Source: Acinetobacter ursingii DSM 16037 = CIP 107286
GTDB taxonomy: Bacteria > Pseudomonadota > Gammaproteobacteria > Pseudomonadales > Moraxellaceae
Direction of reading: 5' to 3'
Assembly: GCF_000368825.1 (NCBI RefSeq)
Contig: NZ_KB849711.1
Location: forward strand, 294,635-344,355
Length of the DNA stretch: 49,721 nucleotides
Made by a program: the position numbers and the translations under genes. Below the pieces are notes generated by a model, which worked only from the letters and a program-made list of their open reading frames with translations, was not told where the DNA came from and did no database searches. Shown here in pieces: positions 39,482 through 49,645 of this stretch. Numbering within the stretch: the stretch's first letter is position 1; each line of letters begins with the position of its first letter.

Positions 39482-39540
39482 TTGAGAATTTAAAATGGTC
39501 TATTCTTTTTAAAATAATACATCAGTTTATTTAAAATGAA

Positions 39541-39566
39541 TAAAAAACCGCGCTTTCGCGCGGCCT
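39541..39566 (-). terminator. dnaK terminator
   Basis: The GC stem CCGCGC / GCGCGG (39548-39563) with a 4-base loop is followed on the minus strand by a T6 run, 18 bases past the dnaK stop. Confidence 0.9.
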
Positions 39567-39581
39567 TTTTAAAGAGACAAA

Positions 39582-41525
39582 TTATTTTTTGTCATCTTTG
39601 ACTTCTGTGAACTCAGCATCTACCACGCCATCGTCCGCTTTTTGTTGTTGACCAGCATCACCACCTTGGAAGGCATTTGGATCAAAACCTTCTGCGCCGC
39701 CAGCACCTTGTGCTTGCTCATAAGCACGTTGCGTGATTGGCATCAAGATGTTTTGTAATGCTTCGGTTTTCGCTTTGATATCATCCACATCGTTTTCTTT
39801 AGTGGCTGCTTCAAGCTCAGAAACCGCAGTAGCGATTGCAGTTTTTTCATCTTCAGTGACTTTATCACCCAGATCTTTGACTGCTTTGTTTGAGCTAGAC
39901 ACTAAAGCATCCGCTTCATTACGTGCTTTTGCTAACTCTTCAAACTTACGGTCTTCTTCAGCATTCGCCTCAGCATCTTTGATCATGGCATCGATTTCAG
40001 CATCAGACAAACCTGAGTTTGCTTTGATCTGGATCGATTGCTCTTTACCCGTGCTCTTATCTTTCGCAGATACTTTCAAGATACCATCCGCGTTGATGTC
40101 GAACGATACTTCAATTTGCGGTACACCACGTGGAGCAGGTGGGATATCGCCTAACTGGAAATTACCCAACAATTTGTTTTGTTGAGCCATTTTACGTTCA
40201 CCTTGGTAAACCGAAATGTCTACAGCAGGCTGGTTGTCAGCAGCAGTAGAGAACACTTGTGATTTCTTCGCAGGAATCGTGGTGTTTTTCTCAATGATTG
40301 GTGTTAATACACCGCCCATTGTTTCGATACCTAAAGTTAATGGTGTTACGTCTAATAAAAGTACGTCAGTTTTGTCACCAGACAACACTGCACCTTGAAT
40401 TGCCGCACCAATCGCAACTGCTTCATCAGGGTTCACGTCTTTACGTGGCTCTTTACCGAAGAATTCTTGTACTTTTTGTTGTACAAGTGGCATACGAGAC
40501 TGACCACCGACCAAGATTACGTCAGAAATTTCAGAAGTTGATAAACCTGCATCTTTCAATGCAATTTTACAAGGTTCAATGGTACGGGCAACCAAATCTG
40601 CAACCAAACCTTCAAGTTTTGCACGTGTTACGTTGATCACTAAGTGTTTAGGACCAGTCGCATCAGCCGTGATATATGGCAGATTGATTTCAGTGGCATT
40701 TGATGAAGAAAGCTCGATTTTTGCTTTTTCAGCCGCTTCTTTCAAACGTTGTAATGCAAGTGGATCATTTTTCAGATTAACACTTTGTTCTTTCTTGAAT
40801 TCTTCAACCAAGTATTCAATCAAGGCATTATCAAAGTCTTCACCACCCAAGAATGTATCACCATTGGTTGATAACACTTCAATTTGCTGATCGCCATCAA
40901 GGTCTGCGATTTCAATGATTGATACGTCGAATGTACCACCACCCAAGTCATAAACTGCAACTTTACGGTCGCCTTCTTTTTTGTCCATACCGAACGCAAG
41001 TGCCGCAGCCGTTGGTTCGTTGATGATACGTTTAACATCAAGACCTGCAATTTTACCAGCATCTTTAGTCGCTTGACGTTGCGCATCGTTAAAGTATGCA
41101 GGAACAGTAATCACGGCTTCAGTAACCGTTTCGCCCAAGTAGTCTTCGGCTGTTTTTTTCATCTTTTTCAAGATTTCAGCAGATACTTGTTGTGGAGCAA
41201 GTTTCTTGTCGTTGACTTCAACCCAAGCATCACCATTGTCTGCTTTGATGATTTTGTAAGGGACAAGACCGATGTCTTTTTGTACCGCAGCATCATCATA
41301 ACGACGACCAATCAAACGTTTGATCGCGAATAATGTATTTTTTGGGTTAGTCACAGCTTGACGTTTTGCAGACTGACCCACCAAGATTTCACCATCTTTA
41401 TACGCAATAATCGATGGAGTGGTACGTGCACCTTCTGCATTTTCGATGACTTTAACTTTATCGCCTTCAAGTACCGCAACACATGAGTTGGTTGTACCTA
41501 AGTCAATACCAATAATCTTTGCCAT
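39582..41525 (-). CDS. dnaK: chaperone DnaK (Hsp70)
   Basis: It binds unfolded segments in an ATP-driven cycle with DnaJ and GrpE. Actin-like ATPase signatures are all present: [41 protein letters not shown]. The conserved linker [18 protein letters not shown] leads into the substrate domain, and the C-terminal tail is Gln/Gly-rich, ending in [12 protein letters not shown]. It has 647 aa. Ribosome-binding site GAGGAA. grpE lies 118 bases upstream on the same strand; dnaJ is not next to it. Confidence 0.98.
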   Translation of the reverse strand: MAKIIGIDLGTTNSCVAVLEGDKVKVIENAEGARTTPSIIAYKDGEILVGQSAKRQAVTNPKNTLFAIKRLIGRRYDDAAVQKDIGLVPYKIIKADNGDAWVEVNDKKLAPQQVSAEILKKMKKTAEDYLGETVTEAVITVPAYFNDAQRQATKDAGKIAGLDVKRIINEPTAAALAFGMDKKEGDRKVAVYDLGGGTFDVSIIEIADLDGDQQIEVLSTNGDTFLGGEDFDNALIEYLVEEFKKEQSVNLKNDPLALQRLKEAAEKAKIELSSSNATEINLPYITADATGPKHLVINVTRAKLEGLVADLVARTIEPCKIALKDAGLSTSEISDVILVGGQSRMPLVQQKVQEFFGKEPRKDVNPDEAVAIGAAIQGAVLSGDKTDVLLLDVTPLTLGIETMGGVLTPIIEKNTTIPAKKSQVFSTAADNQPAVDISVYQGERKMAQQNKLLGNFQLGDIPPAPRGVPQIEVSFDINADGILKVSAKDKSTGKEQSIQIKANSGLSDAEIDAMIKDAEANAEEDRKFEELAKARNEADALVSSSNKAVKDLGDKVTEDEKTAIATAVSELEAATKENDVDDIKAKTEALQNILMPITQRAYEQAQGAGGAEGFDPNAFQGGDAGQQQKADDGVVDAEFTEVKDDKK

Positions 41526-41572
41526 TTGGTGTATTCCTCAAATTTTTTTGCAATGTTTTTGCTTGTTATTCG

Positions 41573-41600
41573 ATATGAGAGTTAATTGTTTTTTTTCAAG
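41573..41600 (-). promoter_or_regulatory. putative heat-shock (sigma-32) promoter of dnaK
   Basis: On the minus strand CTTGAA (41595-41600), followed by AA, a 14-base spacer and TCTCATAT (41573-41580) resembles the sigma-32 pattern CTTGAA-N13..15-CCCCATNT. It lies in the grpE-dnaK gap, about 48 bases before the dnaK ATG. Confidence 0.6.
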
Positions 41601-41643
41601 GATTTTTATGAAAAAAAATCAAAAAACGCTCAACTTTTATTCA

Positions 41644-42189
41644 TTATTGACCAACCATGACCATTGCTGGGCGTAATAAACGACCAGAAAGGGTATAGCC
41701 TTTTTGTAAAACAGTACCGATCTCACCTGATTTGGCATTTGGATCAATACCCACAGCCTGATGAAGATCTGCATTAAAACCATGCTCAGTATCGACAGCG
41801 ACAATATCGAACTTCTCTAAAGTGTTTAATAATGATTTTAAAGTGAGCTGCACACCTTCTAATAAAGGGGATGGCTCATTGCCTGCTGCCTGAATCGCGC
41901 GTTCCAGATTGTCCACTGAATCAAGCAAGCTTTTAGCAAATTTTTCCAGCGCAAATTTTTTGGCTGTATCTGCTTCGCGCTCAGCACGCTCCTTAACTTT
42001 TTCAGCTTCATACATCGCATTGGCTGCACGTGCTTTTTCAAGTTTTAGGCTTTCTTCGAGTTTAGTGATTTGAGCTTGTAAATCTTCAACGCTAAGCTCG
42101 TTTGCTTGCTCTACACTTTCAGCTTGAGTTTGTTCAGTTTGTTGCTCATTTTGAATGTCTTGAGCTTGCTCGTTTTGCTCATTAGCCAT
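41644..42189 (-). CDS. grpE: nucleotide exchange factor GrpE
   Basis: It releases ADP from DnaK. The N-terminal low-complexity Q/E-rich tail and long coiled coil ([24 protein letters not shown]) lead to the beta domain, with the signatures [16 protein letters not shown] and the C-terminal [20 protein letters not shown]. The frame is open 17 codons upstream, but ATG 42189 with ACGGAGAT 7 bases before it fits best (181 aa). A CTTGAA hexamer on the minus strand at 42319-42324 could be part of a heat-shock promoter, but I see no good partner -10. Confidence 0.95.
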   Translation of the reverse strand: MANEQNEQAQDIQNEQQTEQTQAESVEQANELSVEDLQAQITKLEESLKLEKARAANAMYEAEKVKERAEREADTAKKFALEKFAKSLLDSVDNLERAIQAAGNEPSPLLEGVQLTLKSLLNTLEKFDIVAVDTEHGFNADLHQAVGIDPNAKSGEIGTVLQKGYTLSGRLLRPAMVMVGQ

Positions 42190-42347
42190 TGATGATCTCC
42201 GTTTAAATGGGTTTTTAAACATGTACAGTCCTTTTGGCATCGGTGTTTAAAACAGCATTATGCTGAACTGCCATGAGTTTTGATTCTTGATGAATGAAGT
42301 AAGGTCATCCTTTAAAAATTCAAGCATGCTGTTATATTTAAATCTCT

Positions 42348-43244
42348 TTAATTTTCTTTATTTAAGTAAAAATCGAGGTGTTCGATTAAAAAAGCAATAA
42401 ATTGCTGAATGATTCTGGGTAAATGTTGACGAGACACATACACCAACGAGAGCGTCAAATCTGGTGCAGAAAAATCAGCCAACACCTGAATTAATCGCCC
42501 GCGAATCAAATCATTTTGCACCAATCGTGTAGGTAACATCGCAATTCCTTGCGCATTGATACACATATCATACAAAGCATTTACGTCATTGCTTTTAAAG
42601 GTGCTATTTAACGGATAATTCTGGGGCTGCTGTTCGACATTAAACAACGTCCAGTACTGACTGGCATGTTGATGGGTAATACAGTCATACTGTAAAAGCT
42701 GGCTAGGATGTGACAGCTGAGAATGCTGAGCCAAATAATCGGGATGTGCGCAAAAAATTGATTTGATCTCGTGTACGGGGCGCGCAATTAAACCATCAGC
42801 CACCTTTTGAGTGATGCGAAGCGCCAAATCCATCTGATGATCAATTAAATCAACAGTATTTTCAGTGAGAATTACTTCAAATTGAATATGGGGGTGTTGT
42901 CGTTTAAACGCACGTAGACACGCATTCAACCCCATTTGATATAAAAATAAACCGCAGGTGAGACGGATTGTACCTGTTTGTTGTTCATGCGCAGCCAATT
43001 CAAACAGTAACGCCTGCTGCTGTAAAATATTTTCACAATACAGTAAAGCTTTTTCACCCGCAGGGGTCAGCGAGATTTTACGGGTGTTCCGCTGAAATAG
43101 GCGTACGGAAAATGTTTGTTCCAAATGATCCAGATAACGTGACACCATGGCTCGAGAATAATTAAGTTGCTCGGCGGCACGGCTCAGGCTGCCTTGTTCT
43201 GCAATACGAACAAAGACTTGCATGGCTTTTATAGTATCCATCAT
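42348..43244 (-). CDS. LysR-family transcription regulator
   Basis: The N-terminal winged helix-turn-helix reads DTIKAMQVFVRIAEQGSLSR, then AAEQLNYSRAMVSRYLDHLE and LFQRNTRKISLTPAG. A periplasmic-binding-like effector domain follows (RLTCGLFLYQMGLNACLRAF and so on). The Ala-Met-Val-Ser-Arg recognition helix and QRNTRK wing place it with the DsdC/CrgA-like 'D-T-I-K-A-M-Q-V-F' group. It is divergent from the MBL-fold gene at 43348 with about 100 bases between the starts, so it probably regulates that gene; this is inference. The frame is open to 43307; the ATG pair at 43244/43241 is chosen by family length. Confidence 0.85.
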   Translation of the reverse strand: MMDTIKAMQVFVRIAEQGSLSRAAEQLNYSRAMVSRYLDHLEQTFSVRLFQRNTRKISLTPAGEKALLYCENILQQQALLFELAAHEQQTGTIRLTCGLFLYQMGLNACLRAFKRQHPHIQFEVILTENTVDLIDHQMDLALRITQKVADGLIARPVHEIKSIFCAHPDYLAQHSQLSHPSQLLQYDCITHQHASQYWTLFNVEQQPQNYPLNSTFKSNDVNALYDMCINAQGIAMLPTRLVQNDLIRGRLIQVLADFSAPDLTLSLVYVSRQHLPRIIQQFIAFLIEHLDFYLNKEN

Positions 43245-43347
43245 GACATCTGATTGTTGCATTATTTGTAATAGTTTATCTTGAATTAGCGGCTTTATCT
43301 GATACAAATTGCAATTTAAAGTGCTATTTATTTATCTGGATTTAGTC

Positions 43348-44208
43348 ATGCGCAGTTTAAAAGCACCTATTTTGGCCGCAGTCACCTCAGCTTTATTTTC
43401 TCAAATGGTACTGGCTCAACCATTGACCCTCAAAAATTTTTTAGCTCAACCACAACATTTTGGTGTGACTTCGACTTTGATTGAAGGGGAGAAAGAAGTG
43501 ATCTTGGTGAATGCACAATTTTCCAAATCAGAAGCACTGCGAGTGGCTGCGGATATTCTGGATAGTGGTAAGACTCTAAAAACCATTTTTGTCAGTTATG
43601 GTGATCCAGACTTTTATTTCGGTCTGGATGTATTTAAGCAATATTTTCCAAATGCCAAAATCATCGCAACGCCAGAAACAGTAAAGCACATTCAAGATAC
43701 TCAGGTCTTAAAAGTGCAGTATTGGTCTCCTAAAATGGGCGTCAATGCACCTGAGAGCATCATCATTCCACAAGCATTCACTGGCAAAACACTCCAACTG
43801 GAAAATGAACAGATCGAGATAAAGGGAAATCATGAATTGACTTATTTATGGATTCCGTCAATCAAAGCCGTGGTAGGGGGGATTCCAGTGTCATCGGGCA
43901 TTCATTTATGGATGGCGGATACGCCTAGAACCAAAGATCGTGCTGAAGTCATTGGTACACTGCAAGCGATCAAGGCTCTTCAGCCGCAAATAGTCGTACC
44001 TGCACATATGCTCGAAAATGCGCCAGAAAATTTAGCTGCCGTGAATTTTTCATTGGACTATTTAAACAATTATGAGAAAGCAGTAAAAACCACAAAAACT
44101 GCACAACAACTTTCTCAAACAATGCAACAACAATATCCTGATCTCAAAGAAACAGATACTCTGGATTTGGGTGCAAAGGTAGTTAAAGGTGAAATGAAAT
44201 GGCCTTAA
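43348..44208 (+). CDS. secreted MBL-fold protein with altered metal-site motif
   Basis: The signal peptide (MRSLKAPILAAVTSALFSQMVLA) is followed by a metallo-beta-lactamase fold: STLIEGEKEVILVNAQFSKSEA, KTIFVSYGDPDFYFGLD, KIIATPETVKHI, LWIPSIKAVVGG and PQIVVPAHM. The standard HxHxDH zinc motif normally sits at the start of 'SYGDPDFYFG'. Here the histidines are absent, and only the aspartates and the later VPAHM-type histidine remain. The mature length of about 264 aa is normal. It may be a degenerate or differently liganded hydrolase. ATG 43348 is chosen for the signal peptide. Confidence 0.8.
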   Translation: MRSLKAPILAAVTSALFSQMVLAQPLTLKNFLAQPQHFGVTSTLIEGEKEVILVNAQFSKSEALRVAADILDSGKTLKTIFVSYGDPDFYFGLDVFKQYFPNAKIIATPETVKHIQDTQVLKVQYWSPKMGVNAPESIIIPQAFTGKTLQLENEQIEIKGNHELTYLWIPSIKAVVGGIPVSSGIHLWMADTPRTKDRAEVIGTLQAIKALQPQIVVPAHMLENAPENLAAVNFSLDYLNNYEKAVKTTKTAQQLSQTMQQQYPDLKETDTLDLGAKVVKGEMKWP

Positions 44209-44615
44209 TTTGAGACATAATTTCAAAACGCTGTAAAATTTCATCTCTGCAAAATGGGCTCATTCAAAAAGAATGGGCCTGTATGTACGATAAGTACTGC
44301 AAAAAGCCCTCAATTACGATGTAACAATTTATTATGGTTTTAGGTGATTTATATAACGTAAACATCCAGATTTATGATCATTCTCCTGCAATTTAAAATT
44401 AAAAAATAAAAGTTGGATAACAAGTTAGCGCGGCTTTTATGATTTAAAGCTCTGTTTTTAGCAAAATGGCTTTTAGTTAAAAAAAATTGCAGAACATGTA
44501 CGTCTAACTCTATAAACACCAACCAATGATGTGAGTTTGACCAAAAGAAATTGTGAATCATAGGCAGCGCAAAGTTGGACTTTGCAAATTTTCGTCATAA
44601 TGAAAGGAAAGAAAC
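44209..44615. other. intergenic, no gene seen
   Basis: AT-rich spacer between the MBL gene and the lipoprotein gene. The 70-codon minus-strand frame at 44349-44561 has no ribosome-binding site and no family features. The promoter of the 44616 gene should lie at its right end. Confidence 0.5.
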
Positions 44616-44852
44616 ATGAAGAAACTTGGTCTATTATCATTGGTATTCGCAGGTGTAGCATTCACAGCAGTAGGCTGTGCTTCGGAAGCTGGCTTAAATG
44701 CTTCAGGTTCTACACAAGCGTCTGCAAGCCCAGAAGCAACGGGTGTGCAGGGTGGTGTAGCAGTGCAAGCGGATACTTCAACACAGGCTCAACCTGTACA
44801 GGCATCTCCTGAACAACCACAAGTTGCCCCTGAGTCTGCACCGGTTCAATAA
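44616..44852 (+). CDS. small low-complexity lipoprotein, 78 aa
   Basis: The lipobox TAVGC (cysteine at 21) ends a short signal peptide MKKLGLLSLVFAGVAF. The mature part is nearly all A, S, Q, P, V, T, G and E (NASGSTQASASPEATG, TQAQPVQASPEQPQ), so it is likely an unstructured surface or periplasmic lipoprotein. GAAAGGAAAG precedes the ATG. No known domain. It should be envelope-anchored by its lipid. Confidence 0.75.
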   Translation: MKKLGLLSLVFAGVAFTAVGCASEAGLNASGSTQASASPEATGVQGGVAVQADTSTQAQPVQASPEQPQVAPESAPVQ

Positions 44853-45100
44853 TATTTTTTGTCTGCGATGCGGTGAATGAAAGTGATCATTGGATGCCAC
44901 CATAACACTCAGTTTTAGATGAGCTGCTACTCATTTGAAACGTTCAAAGCCGACATTCAGCGAAGATATGACGTACAGATACTTAGGTCGATTGCCTTCA
45001 GGCAAGGCTTTAGTCATCAATTATAGTAGCTCCATAGCAAACAGGATGTTTGTTGCAAATGGTCGTACAGTAAATAAGGCAGGATGCTTGAGTACGAACC
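44853..45100. other. intergenic, no gene seen
   Basis: Together with the adjoining hairpin this is a 320-base stretch between convergent lipoprotein genes. No ORF, no recognised RNA. Confidence 0.5.
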
Positions 45101-45140
45101 AAATCAAAGCCTAAATCTCCGTAGATTTAGGCTTTGATTT
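45101..45140. terminator. long perfect hairpin, bidirectional terminator
   Basis: AAATCAAAGCCTAAATCT (45101-45118), a CCGT loop, and AGATTTAGGCTTTGATTT (45123-45140) form an 18-base perfect stem. It is unusually long and AT-rich for a terminator. It lies about 30 bases past the stop of the minus-strand lipoprotein and 250 past the plus-strand one. Confidence 0.75.
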
Positions 45141-45172
45141 ATTTGAACGACGTTATTTAACGAGTACAGATG

Positions 45173-45376
45173 TTAAGGGCGATCCGCATATCTCCAACCC
45201 CCATTAGCATGATCCCAGCGACCATGATCTCTGTCCCAGTGACCTTTTCTGTTATATCCATCATCATTTCGATCATAGTCATATCGATCACCATGCCGAT
45301 GATTGTGATCTTCAGGTAAAACTACACATCCAACTGCAAGCAATGCAGTGACAAGTGAGATCAAAATTACTTTCAT
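45173..45376 (-). CDS. small His/Asp-rich lipoprotein, 67 aa
   Basis: The lipobox LLAVGC (cysteine at 17) is followed by a hydrophilic tail full of H, D, R, Y, N and W (EDHNHRHGDRYDYDRNDDGY, then HWDRDHGRWDHANGGWRY). The composition suggests metal or polyanion binding at the envelope; that is inference. AAGGAGCAG precedes ATG 45376; an upstream-open frame to 45412 is discounted. No close family is recognised. Confidence 0.7.
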   Translation of the reverse strand: MKVILISLVTALLAVGCVVLPEDHNHRHGDRYDYDRNDDGYNRKGHWDRDHGRWDHANGGWRYADRP

Positions 45377-45583
45377 TTTACTGCTCCTTATTTTTGATCT
45401 AACCAATGACAAAACTATCCAATGCCATTTCAGGTTTGAGTCAATGACTTTTATTGTGGTTGCGATTAGCGTAGGAAAAATTAAGGAAATGTAACTTGAT
45501 TAGGTGTCTTGTATGCGCATATAGTCAAGACACGCTTGAATATGTAGAAAAAATGAATAACAGCAATTTGAAGGGAGAAATCA

Positions 45584-46654
45584 GTGAATCTATCGCAGCA
45601 AAAGCTTCAGGCATTATTAGAAAAAGGGCAGGGACCAGCAGCGCGCGCATTAGACAAACTCCCTGCTTTTGTTCAGGAGTCCATTGTTAAATTACTGGGC
45701 TATCCCTATCAGTATCCCCAACTTGATAGTTTCACTAAATGCTTGATGGCGGTGCAGTACAAACAGGGGTATTCGGGTTTTATCGATGAAAATGTTGACC
45801 GTTCCCGCCAAATGTTTGAACTGCAAATGCAGGCGATTCGACGCAAACCAACACCATTAGAGTTTGTAGAAGATATTCGTTTACCTTTACAAAGTGGTAC
45901 GATCTTTGCCAGACATTATCATCCGCATCCAAATAAAAAACTGCCTATGGTGGTGTTTTATCATGGTGGTGGCTTTGTGGTTGGTAATGTCGATACACAT
46001 GATGAAGCTTGTCGCCTGATTGCTAAATCAGCCAATGTGCAAATATTAAGTATTGAATATCCGCTCGCTCCAGAATTTTCTCCTAAGCATTTAATTCAGT
46101 CCTGTGAAGATGCGTTGGCTTGGGTTTATCAAAACCGCCGCTATTTTAAAATTCTAAAAAATCGTATTGCTGTGGCAGGCGATAGCGCAGGCGGCAATAT
46201 CAGCACCGTGGTGGCTCAACGAACCATTGGTAAGTCTTATGCACCACAAGCTCAATTCTTGATTTATCCAGCGGTAGACTTTAAAAGCCGTCATCCCTCT
46301 TTTTATGCCTATAAAGATGGTTTGGTATTGACCGGTCGTGATATCGATTACGTCACAGATTACTACGCAACCCAATATCATATTGAATTAACAGATCCAG
46401 TGATTTCACCCACCTATGGAAATTTGAAAAAAATAGCACCCGCATATGTAGTGACGGCTGGTCATGATGTGCTACACGATGAGGGTGAGATTTATAGTCA
46501 TAAATTGCGTCAGAATGGTGTTAAGGTTCAATATGATGAATATCTGGATCAAACCCACGGTTTTATTAACCTGACACCTGTTTCGCGTAAAGCCAAAGCC
46601 AATCTGGTACAAATGAGTAAATCATTTAGAAAGTTTTGGGATAAACACGCCTAA
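45584..46654 (+). CDS. alpha/beta hydrolase, HSL-type carboxylesterase
   Basis: This is a hormone-sensitive-lipase family esterase of about 356 aa. The oxyanion-hole HGGGF is in VVFYHGGGFVVGNVDTHD, the nucleophile Ser in AVAGDSAGGNIS, the Asp/backup in VTAGHDVLHDEGE and the catalytic His in LDQTHGFINL. There is no signal peptide, so it is probably cytoplasmic or membrane-associated. The start is GTG 45584 behind a good GGGAGA site. The natural ester is unknown; short-chain esters are typical. Confidence 0.88.
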   Translation: MNLSQQKLQALLEKGQGPAARALDKLPAFVQESIVKLLGYPYQYPQLDSFTKCLMAVQYKQGYSGFIDENVDRSRQMFELQMQAIRRKPTPLEFVEDIRLPLQSGTIFARHYHPHPNKKLPMVVFYHGGGFVVGNVDTHDEACRLIAKSANVQILSIEYPLAPEFSPKHLIQSCEDALAWVYQNRRYFKILKNRIAVAGDSAGGNISTVVAQRTIGKSYAPQAQFLIYPAVDFKSRHPSFYAYKDGLVLTGRDIDYVTDYYATQYHIELTDPVISPTYGNLKKIAPAYVVTAGHDVLHDEGEIYSHKLRQNGVKVQYDEYLDQTHGFINLTPVSRKAKANLVQMSKSFRKFWDKHA

Positions 46655-46688
46655 TTGAAATCAAGACGATAAATCAAAGATAAAAAGG

Positions 46689-46704
46689 TGTTTCACGTGG
46701 AACA
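46689..46704. promoter_or_regulatory. parS-like ParB site 4
   Basis: TGTTTCACGTGGAACA has 15 of 16 matches to either consensus form TGTTTCACGTGAAACA or TGTTCCACGTGGAACA. It lies in the gap between the esterase and cyclophilin genes, about 30 kb right of oriC. Confidence 0.83.
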
Positions 46705-46808
46705 TCTTTTTGATAATACAAATAACAATATTATAAAAATAGACCATGAACATACTATGCTAGTCTGGCTAGCAATTTGGTCGCTATAGAGATAGAAAAG
46801 GAAAAACC

Positions 46809-47375
46809 ATGTTAAAGAAAGTCGCTTTAATGGCAACGGGGTGTTTAATGAGTATTAGTGTATTTGCAAATACACTCGTTGAAATGAAAACCTCTATGGG
46901 CAATATTGAGATTGAGCTTTTTAATGATCAAGCTCCAATTTCTAGCAAAAATTTTGAAACTTATGTAAAAAGCAACTTTTATACAGGGACGATTTTTCAT
47001 CGCGTTATTCCTGGCTTCATGGTTCAAGGTGGTGGCATGGATGTCAACCTCAAAGAAAAAGCGACTCGACCAGCAATCAAAAATGAAGCAAGTAACGGAC
47101 TTAAAAATACACGTGGTACTTTAGCAATGGCGCGTACCAGTAACCCAAATTCTGCAACTAGCCAATTCTTCATTAATGTTGCAGATAATAACTTCCTGAA
47201 TGCTTCTCCAGTAGATGCAGGGTATGCAGTGTTTGGTAAAGTCACAAAGGGCATGGATGTGGTCGATAAAATTGTTAAAGTTCCAACAACGACTATAGGT
47301 TCTTATCAAAATGTGCCTAAACAACCGATTAAAATCCTGAGTGTGCAAATCAAGCCACAAAAAAGTGCTAAATAA
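46809..47375 (+). CDS. ppiA: periplasmic peptidyl-prolyl isomerase (cyclophilin)
   Basis: It accelerates proline isomerisation during folding in the periplasm. The signal peptide (MLKKVALMATGCLMSISVFA) is followed by a complete cyclophilin fold: FHRVIPGFMVQGGG with the catalytic Arg, ARTSNPNSATSQFFINV, and DAGYAVFGKVTKGMDVVDKI. GlnGly and SQFFI spacing is that of E. coli PpiA. It has 188 aa. A hairpin (47383-47417) follows. Confidence 0.9.
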   Translation: MLKKVALMATGCLMSISVFANTLVEMKTSMGNIEIELFNDQAPISSKNFETYVKSNFYTGTIFHRVIPGFMVQGGGMDVNLKEKATRPAIKNEASNGLKNTRGTLAMARTSNPNSATSQFFINVADNNFLNASPVDAGYAVFGKVTKGMDVVDKIVKVPTTTIGSYQNVPKQPIKILSVQIKPQKSAK

Positions 47376-47382
47376 CAAACAA

Positions 47383-47417
47383 TAAAGCAGAAATGTGAAA
47401 TTAATATTTCTGCTTTA
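47383..47417 (+). terminator. hairpin after ppiA
   Basis: TAAAGCAGAAAT (47383-47394) pairs perfectly with ATTTCTGCTTTA (47406-47417), with an 11-base loop. No T tract follows, but position and stem make it a likely ppiA terminator. Confidence 0.6.
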
Positions 47418-47508
47418 TAAATAAATAGTTACATTGGTTTTGATTATAAAATAAACTAGATCGATGCACAAAAATAGAACACTCAATAAAACAATGAGTT
47501 AAAGGGGC

Positions 47509-47536
47509 TTGCTTGTGTAGGGAATTGCCCTATAAT
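47509..47536 (+). promoter_or_regulatory. rRNA operon P1 promoter (right operon)
   Basis: -35 TTGCTT (47509-47514), 16-base spacer, consensus -10 TATAAT (47531-47536). The leader starts 5 bases after the -10. Confidence 0.8.
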
Positions 47537-47541
47537 GCACT

Positions 47542-47745
47542 CATCCCGACGCGATACACGATGAAGATCTTGGCTTTTAGGGTTAAGGTTGAGTGGTTTG
47601 TATTGAGTTGAATTTCTTACTGACGAGGTAAGGAATAGATCATTAAGAGAATAGAAGAACAACTTGTGTGGATTTTTACTAATTGATTGATCGAAATATT
47701 ATCATTAATTGATTGGTTTAAATTACTCGAAGTTTATTTGAGAGA
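47542..47745 (+). repeat. rRNA operon leader, inverted copy of 1-204
   Basis: This transcribed leader is identical to the reverse complement of 1-204. Beyond it, 47746-47807 includes a stem GCACCTT / AAGGTGC around a TGTCTTTA that resembles the boxA antitermination signal. Confidence 0.9.
47653..47674 (+). other. leader half of the 16S processing stem
   Basis: This part of the leader is complementary to 49370-49392 in the spacer after 16S, with one bulged base. The two would pair across the 16S gene to give the long RNase III substrate from which 16S is released. Confidence 0.75.
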
Positions 47746-47807
47746 ATTTGTCAGTAATTGATGAGCCAGAATTGGCACCTTGTCTTTAATAAGGTGCGAA
47801 ATGATTT

Positions 47808-49344
<1,537 letters not shown>

Positions 49345-49513
49345 ACGAAAAGATTGGTTGATTGGTAAGAATCCACAACAAGTTGTTCTTCTGGTATCTG
49401 AATGAAAAAGATTTAGAGAGAAGCTTTTAAAAAAAGAGCGAGAATCAAACACTACGCACAGCGAAGCTGTTTGTCTTGCGAAACTTTTAAAGCGGTGCTT
49501 TAAAACTTTCTCA
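49345..49513 (+). other. 16S-tRNA spacer with processing-stem partner
   Basis: The internal transcribed spacer. 49370-49392 is the complementary partner of the leader segment 47653-47674. No gene inside. Confidence 0.8.
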
Positions 49514-49590
<77 letters not shown>

Positions 49591-49645
49591 TTCTGACGAA
49601 TAGATTAATGAGTACAGAGTTAAAGATACGTAAATGATATAAGCT

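Noticed and set aside
45496..45690. 64-codon ORF overlapping the esterase start
   Set aside because: It overlaps the esterase in another frame and has no ribosome-binding site or homology signal.
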